Shown piece after piece: positions 8,561 through 15,362 of a stretch of DNA of 30,320 bases. The position numbers and the translations under genes are program-made. Source of the DNA: DASUSH01 sp036375215 (lineage in GTDB: Bacteria > Actinomycetota > Thermoleophilia > Solirubrobacterales > 70-9); NCBI GenBank assembly GCA_036375215.1, contig DASUSH010000090.1, positions 1-30,320 of the forward strand, given 5' to 3'. Under the pieces are notes generated by a model. It made no database searches, had not been told where the DNA came from, and worked only from the letters and a program-made list of their open reading frames with translations. Each line of letters begins with the position of its first letter. Position 1 is the first letter of the stretch.

Positions 8561-9241
8561 TCAAGTCAAGTAGAAGTAGAGCGCGTAGAGGAGGTCGACG
8601 GCGGGGCTCGAGGTGTGCACGGTGACCTCGGGCGGGACCTGGAGCAGCTGCTCGGAGTAGTTGAAGATGATCTTCACCCCCGCCTCGACGAGGCGGTCGG
8701 TGACCTCCTGGGCGGCCTGCGCGGGCACGGCGAGCACCCCGACGACGACGTGCTCGTCGGCGACGACCCGCTCGATCGCGTCGAAGTGGCGGACCGTCTG
8801 GTCGCCGACCTCGTTGCCGACGACGTCGTCGTTCACGTCGAAGATCGCGACGATCCGGAAGCCGTGGTCGGCGAAGATGTCGGAGCTCGCGATCGCCTGG
8901 CCGAGGTTGCCGGCGCCGAACAGGGCGATGTTGTGCTGGTCGGAGGTCCTGAGGATCTTGCGGATCTCCCGGACGAGCGACTCGATGTGGTAGCCCACCC
9001 CCCGCTTGCCGAACTTGCCGAACCCGGAGAGGTCCCGGCGGATCTGCGTCGAGTTGATGTGCGTGTAGTCGGCGAGCTCCTTGGAGGAGATCGTCTCCTT
9101 GCCCATCTTGCGGGCCTGGATCAGGACCTGGAGGTAGCGCGAGAGGCGCGCGGCGACGCCGAGCGAGAGCCGGTCGGCATCCGCGGCCGCCTGCCCTGAT
9201 TCAACGAGGGACGGCGGCGCCGCCCGGACCTCATCGGCCAT
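8561..9241 (-). CDS. rex: Redox-sensing transcriptional repressor Rex
   Basis: Rex represses respiratory and fermentative genes when NAD+ is high and leaves DNA when NADH rises. The 226-residue protein has an N-terminal winged helix (about 28-85) with NSTQIRRDLSGFGKFGKRGVGY at 63-84, the DNA-recognition hallmark of Rex. It also has a Rossmann domain with GAGNLG (109-114), FDVND (134-138), and the family's domain-swapped C-terminal helix (SSPAVDLLYALYFYLT). A 27-residue N-terminal extension before the helix is common in actinobacteria. The ATG start lies inside the end of the upstream glutaredoxin-like gene (11-base overlap), so Rex production is probably coupled to it. No Rex operator palindrome was recognised nearby, so autoregulation is not supported here. 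Confidence 0.95.
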   Translation of the reverse strand: MADEVRAAPPSLVESGQAAADADRLSLGVAARLSRYLQVLIQARKMGKETISSKELADYTHINSTQIRRDLSGFGKFGKRGVGYHIESLVREIRKILRTSDQHNIALFGAGNLGQAIASSDIFADHGFRIVAIFDVNDDVVGNEVGDQTVRHFDAIERVVADEHVVVGVLAVPAQAAQEVTDRLVEAGVKIIFNYSEQLLQVPPEVTVHTSSPAVDLLYALYFYLT

Positions 9242-9491
9242 TGCCCGAGGTTATCGCGGCTCGCAGAGCCGGCTCGTCACAACCGAGCTCGGAGACGACC
9301 TCGCCCCCCACTTCGATCACCGGGATCCGTTCGAGAAACCGCGCGTGCAGGCGCTCGTCGGCCTCGATGTCGACCTCGCGGAGCTCGATGGCGAGGCCGC
9401 TGCGGCGGAGCGCCAGGATCTCGTCGCGGGCCTCGTCGCAGAGGTGGCAGCCCTCGCGGGTGTAGAGGGTCACCTCGGCCGGCGCGCTCAC
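9231..9491 (-). CDS. Glutaredoxin-like thiol-redox protein (CHLC)
   Basis: An 86-residue thioredoxin-fold protein starting V-S-A-P-A-E-V-T-L-Y-T with redox motif C-H-L-C (after GTG start, residues about 13-16). It continues with a helix, a LREVDIEAD strand and the cis-Pro motif IPVIEV, then a final GCDEPALRAAI helix, as in the DUF836/glutaredoxin-like family. GTG at 9491 is chosen because it overlaps the tsaD stop in a GTGA unit; a longer upstream frame is only Arg-rich out-of-frame tsaD sequence. It overlaps rex by 11 bases at its other end. A small dithiol protein beside Rex is a known arrangement in actinobacteria; a role in reducing protein disulfides or in redox signalling is inferred. 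Confidence 0.88.
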   Translation of the reverse strand: MSAPAEVTLYTREGCHLCDEARDEILALRRSGLAIELREVDIEADERLHARFLERIPVIEVGGEVVSELGCDEPALRAAITSGNGR

Positions 9492-10486
9492 GTGCGGGCG
9501 TCCCAGCCCAGGTATTCCGGGTAGGGCGCGGCCTCGGCGAAGCGGGCGGCGGAGGCGATCATCGCGGCGTTGTCGGTGCAGAGCTCGGGCGCGACCAGCT
9601 TCAGGCGGGCGCCGCGCTCGGCGCAGATCGCGGCGGCGCGCTCGCGGAGGGGCCCGTTCGCGGCGACGCCGCCGCCGAGGGAGACGGCGGGCCACTCACC
9701 GCCGTCGAGGGCGCGCTCGAGCTTCGCCGTGAGCTGGCCGACGACGGCTGCCTGAAAGCTCGCTGCAAGGTCGGCGCGGCGCTCGGCGACGCCGGCGTCG
9801 CCGAGCTCGCGGGCGCGGTAGACGAGGGCGGTCTTCAGGCCGCTGAAGCTGAAGTCGAGGCCCGGGTCGCGGGCCATCGCCACCGGCAGCTCGAACGCCT
9901 CGGGGTAGCCGTCGCGGGCGGCGCGCTCGATCGCGGGCCCGCCCGGGAAGCCCAGGCCGAGCAGGCGCGCCGCCTTGTCGAGCGCCTCGCCGGCGGCGTC
10001 GTCGAGCGTTTGCCCGATCGTCTCGAAGCCGTCGTGGTCCTCCACCGCTGCGAGCAGGGTGTGGCCGCCGCTCGCCACCAGGCAGAGGAACGGGGGCTCC
10101 AGCGGGTCGGGCTCGAGGAAGCTCGCGGCGACGTGGCCCTGGAGGTGGTCGACGCCGGCGAGCGGCAGCCGGCGGGCAGCGGCGAGCGCCTTGGCGCCGC
10201 TCACGCCGACGAGGAGCGCCCCGATGAGGCCCGGGCCACGGGTGACCGCCATCGAGTCGATCTCGCCCAGCCCGACGCCCGCCTGTGCGAGCGCCGCGTC
10301 GACGACGGGGTTGAGGAGCTCGAGGTGGTGGCGGGAGGCGACCTCGGGGACGACGCCCCCGTAGCTCGCGTGGAACTCGGCCTGCGAGGAGACGACGTTG
10401 GCGAGCACCCGCGGCCCGTCGACGACGGCGGCGCAGGTGTCGTCGCACGAGGTCTCGATCGCCAGGATGACACCCGCAGCTTTCAC
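9488..10486 (-). CDS. tsaD: tRNA N6-threonylcarbamoyladenosine transferase TsaD
   Basis: TsaD transfers threonylcarbamoyl from TC-AMP to A37 of ANN-decoding tRNAs, working with TsaB and TsaE. The HSP70/actin-like fold is clear: ILAIETSCDDT near residue 7, PEVASRHHLE (47-56), GPGLIGALLVG (84-94), metal ligands His114 and His118 in VDHLQGHVAA, the SGGHT phosphate loop, and CTDNAAMIA near the C-terminus. GTG at 10486 gives 332 residues, matching family length. An ATG at 10573 would add 29 non-conserved residues and overlap rimI by 31 bases, so it was not chosen. Neither start has a strong Shine-Dalgarno. The stop overlaps the glutaredoxin GTG start by 3 bases. Confidence 0.95.
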   Translation of the reverse strand: MKAAGVILAIETSCDDTCAAVVDGPRVLANVVSSQAEFHASYGGVVPEVASRHHLELLNPVVDAALAQAGVGLGEIDSMAVTRGPGLIGALLVGVSGAKALAAARRLPLAGVDHLQGHVAASFLEPDPLEPPFLCLVASGGHTLLAAVEDHDGFETIGQTLDDAAGEALDKAARLLGLGFPGGPAIERAARDGYPEAFELPVAMARDPGLDFSFSGLKTALVYRARELGDAGVAERRADLAASFQAAVVGQLTAKLERALDGGEWPAVSLGGGVAANGPLRERAAAICAERGARLKLVAPELCTDNAAMIASAARFAEAAPYPEYLGWDART

Positions 10487-10542
10487 TCCGCCACGCTCAC
10501 AATCAGAGACGCTTTGTGGCTCCGTTCCCGTGTCCGATTCGG

Positions 10543-11028
10543 CTAAGCGCTGACCGGCGCCGGCTCCAGCCACATGATCAACGCGTCCTCGCCGTTGTCG
10601 TGGTAGTAGCGGGGGCGGGTCCCGGCGGGACGGAAGCCGAAGCCCTCGTACATCGCGATCGCGGCGTCGTTCGAGGCCCGGACCTCGAGCGTGTAGCGCG
10701 CGCCTGCGCCGGCGCGCTCGAGGAGCTCGGTGATGAGGGTCGTGGCGATCCGGACCCGGCGGCGCTCGGGGACGACCGCGACGTTCATCAGGTGCCAGAC
10801 GTCGGCGTAGCGCGAGCAGACCAGGTAGCCGGCGAGCCCGTCGGGCCCGCTGGCGGCGAGGCAGATCCCCGACGGCTTCGAGAGCTCGAGCACGAACATC
10901 GCGAGCGACCAGGGCGTCGGAAACGAGCGGCGCTCGATCGCGAGCACGGACGGCAGGTCGCTGTAGACGAGGCGCCTGACCTCGATCTCAGGTGGTGCGG
11001 TTGTCTCGCTCGAGCCAGCGTCGCGCAT
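10543..11028 (-). CDS. rimI: Ribosomal-protein/N-alpha acetyltransferase RimI-like (GNAT)
   Basis: A 161-residue GNAT-fold acetyltransferase. The order of secondary elements, YLVCSRYADVWHLMNVAVVPE (strand 4) then the acetyl-CoA loop and TLEVRASNDAAIAMYEGFGF (strand 5/helix 4 with the NxxAxxxYxxxGF signature), matches RimI, which acetylates ribosomal protein S18 and other N-termini. It sits between tsaB and tsaD, the usual place of rimI in the t6A cluster, overlapping tsaB by 41 bases. One oddity: the acetyl-CoA pyrophosphate loop, normally R/Q-x-x-G-x-A/G, reads R-R-V-R-I-A, so the central glycine is an arginine. The remaining fold looks intact. Confidence 0.9.
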   Translation of the reverse strand: MRDAGSSETTAPPEIEVRRLVYSDLPSVLAIERRSFPTPWSLAMFVLELSKPSGICLAASGPDGLAGYLVCSRYADVWHLMNVAVVPERRRVRIATTLITELLERAGAGARYTLEVRASNDAAIAMYEGFGFRPAGTRPRYYHDNGEDALIMWLEPAPVSA

Positions 11029-11731
11029 CTGGTTCCCTCAGGTAGACCGGCAGGATCCGCTCCGGAGAGCCGGCTTCGCCGCTCGCCGCCAGCAGGCAGA
11101 GGTGGCGCGCCGCGAGCCTGTGCGCCGGATCGCCGTCGGCGAGGGTCTCGACCCGGGCGGCGTCCAGCTCACGCCTGAATCGTACTGCGCCGGAACCCGC
11201 CGACAGCGGGGGCTCGTCGGCGTCCGCAACAGCGCTCCCACCCGCGTCCGCGAGCCAGTCGCCGAGCCGGGCGGGGTCGAGGACGGCGGGCCCGGTGATC
11301 GGCGCCCCCGAGCCGTCGTGGAGCTGGGCGAAGACCTCGGCGCGGCGGGCGTCGGCCACGGCGAGGCAGAGCCGCGAGGGATCGCCCGCACGCGCGGCGA
11401 TGCCGAGCGCGAGCGCGGTCAGGGTCGGGATCCCGACGGCGGGGATGCCGCGCGCCTGGGCGAGCGAGCGACCGGTCGCGATCCCGATGCGGAGCCCGGT
11501 GTAGGAGCCGGGACCGATCCCGATCCCGATCCGCCCGACGCGGGACCAGCCTCCCCCCGCCTCGACCGCGGCCTCGATCTCGGCGAGGAGCGCGGTCGAG
11601 TGGCGCGGCCGCTCGCCCGCGCTCGGCGCGATCGAGGCCTCGCGCAGCATCCGGCCACCGCGGGCGATGCCGACGACGACGTCGTCGGTCGCCGCGTCGA
11701 GCGCCAAGACGTTTCGCTCCGACCCGCTCAT
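10988..11731 (-). CDS. tsaB: tRNA t6A biosynthesis protein TsaB
   Basis: TsaB is the catalytically inactive partner and scaffold of TsaD in t6A37 formation. The 247-residue protein opens with VLALDAATDDVVVGI, the actin-like first strand, then has HSTALLAEIEAAV, and the family signature GIGPGSYTGLRIGIATGRSLA (about 72-92), followed by GIPTLTALA. The C-terminal domain (from about 115) contains ADARRAEVFAQL, typical of the second lobe. It is the first gene of the minus-strand chain tsaB-rimI-tsaD-grx-rex and overlaps rimI by 41 bases. The start ATG at 11731 is 75 bases from the divergent lipoprotein gene, so both promoters must lie in that gap. Confidence 0.94.
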   Translation of the reverse strand: MSGSERNVLALDAATDDVVVGIARGGRMLREASIAPSAGERPRHSTALLAEIEAAVEAGGGWSRVGRIGIGIGPGSYTGLRIGIATGRSLAQARGIPAVGIPTLTALALGIAARAGDPSRLCLAVADARRAEVFAQLHDGSGAPITGPAVLDPARLGDWLADAGGSAVADADEPPLSAGSGAVRFRRELDAARVETLADGDPAHRLAARHLCLLAASGEAGSPERILPVYLREPDARRWLERDNRTT

Positions 11732-11806
11732 CGGTTAGCTTTGCCCGACGCCGCAGCTCCGGGGATGGGCGCGCGGCATACGGAAAACGAGACTCGAAGG
11801 GACGAC

Positions 11807-12136
11807 ATGGACGAGATGCAAGCACCTGCTTCACGCAGCCGCCGTGTGCTCACCGGAATCGCGGTCCTTGCGATCGCCGGCGCGGGCGTGGGCTGGGCCG
11901 GTTGCGGGGACGACTCCGAGGACGAGGCGAACGAGGCGATCGACCAGGCTCAGGAGCAGATCTCCGAGCAGGGCGGTGACGTCGCGGACGAGGTGAACGA
12001 GGCCGTGGACGCCGCCCAGGAGGGCGACTCGGAGGCCGCAACCGAGGCCGCGCAGGAGGCCGCCGACGAGGCGACCGACCAGGCCCAGGAGGCCATCGAC
12101 GAGGCGAACCAGGAGCTCGAGGAAGCCCAGCCGTAA
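11807..12136 (+). CDS. Small Ala/Glu-rich putative lipoprotein, coiled-coil
   Basis: The 109-residue protein has a basic start, a hydrophobic stretch (about 14-31) and W-A-G-C ending at Cys33, a lipobox-like site with an unusual Trp at -3. The mature part is almost purely helical Ala/Glu/Asp/Gln sequence with loose internal repeats such as NEAIDQAQEQI and QEAIDEANQEL, predicting a coiled coil that could stand off the membrane. AAGGGA lies 6 bases before ATG 11807, a reasonable Shine-Dalgarno; a second in-frame ATG at 11816 is possible. No family was recognised. The gene interrupts the usual tsaE-tsaB order in opposite orientation and ends in a strong hairpin terminator, so it is an independent transcription unit. 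Confidence 0.75.
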   Translation: MDEMQAPASRSRRVLTGIAVLAIAGAGVGWAGCGDDSEDEANEAIDQAQEQISEQGGDVADEVNEAVDAAQEGDSEAATEAAQEAADEATDQAQEAIDEANQELEEAQP

Positions 12137-12160
12137 GGGCTCCGAAGCGACCGAAGCTGC

Positions 12161-12190
12161 ACCGAGCGCCCCGGCAACGGGGCGCTCGGT
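12161..12190 (+). terminator. Intrinsic-type terminator between lipoprotein gene and tsaE
   Basis: A perfect 13-base stem (12161-12173 with 12178-12190) closed by a GCAA tetraloop of the stable GNRA class, followed by TTTAT on the plus strand. It lies 24 bases after the lipoprotein stop in a convergent gap, so it most likely ends the plus-strand transcript and may also block tsaE read-through. Confidence 0.8.
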
Positions 12191-12206
12191 TTATGCGACC
12201 GCCGTA

Positions 12207-12650
12207 TCAAGGGGTCTGACCCCTCTCGGTCTTGCGGACGATCACCTCGCGGGCGTCGGCGCCCGCGTGGCGGATCTCGACCGTGAGCACACGGCCGGCG
12301 GCCTCGAGGGTCGGCTCGGCGCCGCCGACCTCCGGCCACTCGACGAACGCGATCGCGCCCGGCTCGATGTAGTCGGCCAGGAGGGCCGGGTCCTCGGTGC
12401 CGAGGTCGACGAGGCGGTAGAGGTCGAGGTGGGAGATCGGCACCTCGCCCACGTAGCGCTGCCCGATCGTGAACGTCGGCGAGGTCACCGGCTCGGTGAC
12501 CCCGAGCGCGCGGCACGCGCCGCGGATGAGCGTGGTCTTGCCGGCGCCGAGCTCGCCGCTCACGAGCACGACGTCGCCGGGCTCGAGCCGCTCGGCGAGC
12601 CGCCCGCCCAGCTCCTCCGTCTCGCTAGCCGAGTAGGTCGAGCTGGTCAC
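12207..12650 (-). CDS. tsaE: tRNA t6A biosynthesis ATPase TsaE
   Basis: TsaE is the ATPase that resets the TsaB-TsaD complex during t6A synthesis. The 147-residue protein carries Walker A GELGAGKT (32-39), TSPTF (56-60), HLDLYRL (74-80) and AFVEWPE (101-107), all family hallmarks. The start is GTG at 12650, overlapping the udg gene by 26 bases. It is the last gene of fmdB-udg-tsaE and is separated from tsaB by the opposite-strand lipoprotein gene. Its last residues (ERGQTP) and the region before the stop are encoded by a REP-like palindrome, so the original C-terminus has probably been replaced or extended. Confidence 0.94.
   Translation of the reverse strand: MTSSTYSASETEELGGRLAERLEPGDVVLVSGELGAGKTTLIRGACRALGVTEPVTSPTFTIGQRYVGEVPISHLDLYRLVDLGTEDPALLADYIEPGAIAFVEWPEVGGAEPTLEAAGRVLTVEIRHAGADAREVIVRKTERGQTP
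12211..12223. repeat. REP-like palindrome GGGGTCTGACCCC
   Basis: A 13-base palindrome with one central base, just inside the 3' end of tsaE, 4 bases before the stop on the minus strand. This GGGGTC-N-GACCCC shape matches dispersed REP-type palindromes seen in many bacterial genomes. A relative, GGGGACAGTCCCC, lies in panD. Whether it is repeated elsewhere in this genome cannot be seen from the window. Confidence 0.6.
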
Positions 12651-13308
12651 TCTCGTCGGAACCTACCCCGACGGCGACCTCGGGTTCGCCCGCCCGCCGC
12701 GCCTCCTCGACCTCCTGCGGCGAGGGCGTCGCGAGCAGCTCCGGGAACTTGGCGAAATCCTCGCGCAGGGTGTCGACGAGCGAGGGCGTGCGCAGGGCGG
12801 CGGCCGGATGGAGCAGCGGCATCAGGTAGACGGCGCGCCCGCCGAGGACGTGCACCTGAGTCGTGCCCCGGACCTTGGTGATCCCGGTGCGGCTGCCGGT
12901 GAGGAGCTTGGTGGCGAAGTTCCCGAGCGTCCCCACGACCTTCGGCTGGATCAGCTCGATCCGCTGGTGCAGGTACGGGCTGCAGGCCTCGATCTCGGCC
13001 GGCTGGGGGTCCCGGTTGCCCGGCGGCCGACACATGAGGACGTTGTTGATGAATACGTCCTCGCGGGTCATCCCGATCCCCTCGAGGAGCTGGTTGAGGA
13101 GGCCGCCGGCGCGGCCGACGAAGGGCAGACCCTGGCGGTCCTCCTCGGCGCCCGGGGCCTCGCCGACGAACATCAGGTCGGCGTCGGCGTTGCCGGCGCC
13201 GAAGACGACCTTCGTGCGGGACTCGGCAAGCGGGCAGCGCCGGCAGTCCGCCGCCTCCTTGTAGACCTCGACGAGGCGGTCGCGGCGACTGGGGGCGACG
13301 CTCGTCAT
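12625..13308 (-). CDS. udg: Type-4 (Fe-S) uracil-DNA glycosylase
   Basis: This enzyme removes uracil from DNA to start base-excision repair. The 227-residue protein has the four cysteines of the 4Fe-4S cluster at 22, 25, 93 and 109 (CRRC; CRPP; EACS), the active-site motif GEAPGAEED (49-57), FVGRAG (63-68), NNVLMCRPPGNRDP (88-101) and LHPAA (166-170), all family-4 signatures. The start is ATG at 13308, overlapping the fmdB stop in an ATGA unit. Its end overlaps tsaE by 26 bases, so all three genes are probably translationally coupled. The C-terminal tail after about residue 190 is acidic and not conserved. Confidence 0.94.
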   Translation of the reverse strand: MTSVAPSRRDRLVEVYKEAADCRRCPLAESRTKVVFGAGNADADLMFVGEAPGAEEDRQGLPFVGRAGGLLNQLLEGIGMTREDVFINNVLMCRPPGNRDPQPAEIEACSPYLHQRIELIQPKVVGTLGNFATKLLTGSRTGITKVRGTTQVHVLGGRAVYLMPLLHPAAALRTPSLVDTLREDFAKFPELLATPSPQEVEEARRAGEPEVAVGVGSDESDQLDLLG

Positions 13309-13571
13309 TTCTTCGCGCCCTTGGCGCGGGCCCGCTCGCGCTTCGCCTTGAAGTCGCTCTTCGCCGCCTGGTGGAGCGTCCGGTTCTTGGCCTCCTGGCG
13401 GCGGTTGCCGACGGCGGAGCGGACGAGCTTCGGGACCTGCGCGGGGGTCGACATCACGCGTGTCGCGCCCGGTGCGCCGCACTCGCGGCACTCCTCGGCC
13501 TCGGTGCTCGCCGCGACGAGCGCCTCGAAGCGAGCCCCGCACTCGCGACACAGAAACTCGTAGATCGGCAT
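13305..13571 (-). CDS. FmdB-family zinc-ribbon protein
   Basis: An 88-residue protein beginning MPIYEFLCRECG, with Cys8, Cys11, Cys28 and Cys31 forming the FmdB zinc ribbon (C-x2-C...C-x2-C). The second half is basic and rich in Arg/Lys (ending AKGAKK), suggesting nucleic-acid contact. The family is named for a putative regulator of formamidase but is widespread and has no general assigned function. It is the first gene of fmdB-udg-tsaE; its stop overlaps the udg start by 3 bases. It is divergent from the pantothenate operon, sharing a 169-base gap. Confidence 0.9.
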   Translation of the reverse strand: MPIYEFLCRECGARFEALVAASTEAEECRECGAPGATRVMSTPAQVPKLVRSAVGNRRQEAKNRTLHQAAKSDFKAKRERARAKGAKK

Positions 13572-13653
13572 GAGCCAATGCTAATCGTGGCCCCGGACCC
13601 GCACCGGCCCCGAATCCGCGCAGCGAGCGGGGTCTTCCGAGATCGCCGGCACC

Positions 13654-13659
13654 TATAAT
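13654..13659 (+). promoter_or_regulatory. Consensus -10 box upstream of the pantothenate operon
   Basis: TATAAT is a perfect sigma70-type -10 hexamer, striking in this GC-rich setting. No good -35 is visible (about TCTTCC, 15 bases upstream). It lies 81 bases before the DUF2520 start, which would give a leader of about 75 bases. Confidence 0.5.
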
Positions 13660-13679
13660 CCGGACTCGGCCGCGACCCT

Positions 13680-13717
13680 CGATGGCGCGGACCGAACGCT
13701 TGCGGCCCGCACCATCG
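13680..13717 (+). promoter_or_regulatory. Leader stem-loop upstream of the DUF2520-panC-panD-panB operon
   Basis: CGATGG (13680-13685) pairs with CCATCG (13712-13717), and after one mismatch GCGG (13687-13690) pairs with CCGC (13707-13710), leaving a 16-base loop that can form a small inner stem. It would lie in the untranslated leader if the -10 at 13654 is used. It is 23 bases before the ATG. Not recognised as a known riboswitch. Confidence 0.4.
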
Positions 13718-13740
13718 ATGACGGGCCCGAGCCAGCTCAG

Positions 13741-14511
13741 ATGGCAGAACAGCGATCCAACCCGGAGCAGCTCGTGCTCGCGATCGTCGGCGACGGCCGC
13801 GCCGGGGGCGCGCTCGCCCGCGCCGCGCGCGACGCCGGGATCGAGGTGAGCGTCGCCGGACGCGAGGGGATCGCCGCGGCCGCCGAGGGGGCGGGCGCGG
13901 CGCTGCTCTGCGTGCCCGACGACGAGATCGACGCCGCCTGCGGGGCGCTCCTCGAGCACGGGGTCCCGGCCTTCGTCGGCCATGTCAGCGGCGCCACGCC
14001 GCTGAACGCGCTCGCGCCCGCCTCGCGCGCCGGCGCCGAGGTCTTCTCCCTGCACCCGCTGCAGACGATCCCGGACCCCGAGACCGACCTGACCGGCGCG
14101 CCCTGCGCCGTCGGCGGATCCTCCCCGCCGGGGCTCGAGTTCGCCACCGACCTCGCCCAGAGGATCGGCATGAGGCCGTTCCCGGTGGACGACGCAGCCC
14201 GCACCGCGTACCACGCCGCCGCGTCCATCGCCTCGAACTTCCTGGTCGCGCTCGAGGAGTCGGCGGCCGAGCTGCTCGCCGGTGCCGGCGTCGACGACGC
14301 CCGCGAGCTGCTCGCCCCGCTCGTCCTGCGCACGGCCGCGAACTGGTCCGAGCGTGGCGCCGGGGCGCTCACCGGCCCGATCGCCCGCGGCGACGAGGCG
14401 ACGGTGGAGCGCCACCTCGCCGAGCTGCGTGAGCGCGCGCCGGAGCTGGTCCCGCTCTACGAGGCGCTCGCCGAGCGCACCCGCGAGCTGGCCGCGGAGA
14501 GGGCGCGATGA
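13741..14511 (+). CDS. Rossmann/DUF2520 protein, candidate ketopantoate reductase
   Basis: The 256-residue protein has an N-terminal NAD(P)-binding fold with GxGxxG (VGDGRAGG, about 16-23), LLCVPDDEI, and HVSGATPLNAL, then the HPLQTIPDP stretch typical of Rossmann-like/DUF2520 proteins, and a helical C-terminal half with AAASIASNFLVALEE. The fold resembles ketopantoate reductase and other 6-phosphogluconate-dehydrogenase-like enzymes. It overlaps panC in an ATGA unit and leads panC-panD-panB; ketopantoate reductase (PanE) is the only step of pantothenate synthesis with no other gene here. The PanG class of alternative reductases was described in Francisella beside pan genes, and may belong to this family; I cannot verify this here. 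Assignment as a ketopantoate reductase is an inference from context. Confidence 0.85.
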   Translation: MAEQRSNPEQLVLAIVGDGRAGGALARAARDAGIEVSVAGREGIAAAAEGAGAALLCVPDDEIDAACGALLEHGVPAFVGHVSGATPLNALAPASRAGAEVFSLHPLQTIPDPETDLTGAPCAVGGSSPPGLEFATDLAQRIGMRPFPVDDAARTAYHAAASIASNFLVALEESAAELLAGAGVDDARELLAPLVLRTAANWSERGAGALTGPIARGDEATVERHLAELRERAPELVPLYEALAERTRELAAERAR

Positions 14512-15362
14512 GGACCGTCCGCACGGTGGCCGAGCTGCGCGAGGCGCTCGCGCCGGCGCGGCGCGAGGGCCGTTCGATCGGCCTCGTGCCGACGATGGGA
14601 GCCCTGCACGAGGGCCACCTCTCGCTCCTGCGCGCGGCGCGCGAGGCGAACGACGTGGTCGTCATGAGCCTCTTCGTGAACCCGGCCCAGTTCGGCCCGA
14701 GCGAGGACCTCGACCGCTACCCGCGCGACGAAGAGCGCGACCTGGCCCTCGCCACGGCCGAGGGCGCCGACCTCGTCTACGCCCCCGCCCTCGAGGAGGT
14801 CTACCCCGAGGGCTTCGCGACCACCGTCGAAGTCGCGGGCCTGACCGACGTTCTCTGCGGCGACCCCGGCCGTCGCGGTTCCGAGCACTTCCGCGGCGTC
14901 ACCACGGTCGTCGCGAAGCTCCTCAACTCGGTCGGCCCGGACCGCTGCTACTTCGGCCAGAAGGACGCGCAGCAGGCGATCGTGATCCGCCGCATGGCCA
15001 GCGACCTCGACTTCGACGCCGAGATCGTCGTCCGCCCGACCGTGCGCGAGCCCGACGGGCTCGCGATGAGCTCCCGGAACGCGTATCTCGACGCCGAGGC
15101 GCGCGAACGCGCCGCTGCGCTCAACCGCGGCCTCACGGCCGCCGCCGCCGCCGCGCGCGACGGCGGCCTCACCGCCGAGGCGATCGCGGCGGCTCGCGCC
15201 GAGCTCGACGCCGCCGGGATCGAGCCGGAGTACCTCGAGGCCCGCGACGCCTCGGACCTCACCCCCGCAAGTAGCTTCAACGGCCGGCCCGTGCTGGTCG
15301 CGGTCGCCGCCGATGTCGGCGGTGCGAGACTGATCGACAACGTCATCATCGGAGGGCAGTGA
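14508..15362 (+). CDS. panC: Pantothenate synthetase PanC
   Basis: PanC condenses pantoate and beta-alanine with ATP. The 284-residue length fits. Visible are VPTMGALHEGHLSLL (27-41) with the HxGH ATP motif (His34, His37), FVNPAQF, SEHFRGVTTVVAKLLN, CYFGQKDAQQ, VREPDGLAMSSRNAYL (KMSKS-like region), and the C-terminal dimer domain ending DNVIIGG. It overlaps the upstream DUF2520 gene by 4 bases and panD by 1 base, so the order reductase-like, PanC, PanD, PanB is one tightly coupled unit. Confidence 0.97.
   Translation: MRTVRTVAELREALAPARREGRSIGLVPTMGALHEGHLSLLRAAREANDVVVMSLFVNPAQFGPSEDLDRYPRDEERDLALATAEGADLVYAPALEEVYPEGFATTVEVAGLTDVLCGDPGRRGSEHFRGVTTVVAKLLNSVGPDRCYFGQKDAQQAIVIRRMASDLDFDAEIVVRPTVREPDGLAMSSRNAYLDAEARERAAALNRGLTAAAAAARDGGLTAEAIAAARAELDAAGIEPEYLEARDASDLTPASSFNGRPVLVAVAADVGGARLIDNVIIGGQ

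Noticed and set aside
9492..9695. N-terminal extension of the glutaredoxin-like gene
   Set aside because: The extra residues are Arg-rich out-of-frame tsaD sequence; the GTGA overlap start gives a normal thioredoxin fold.
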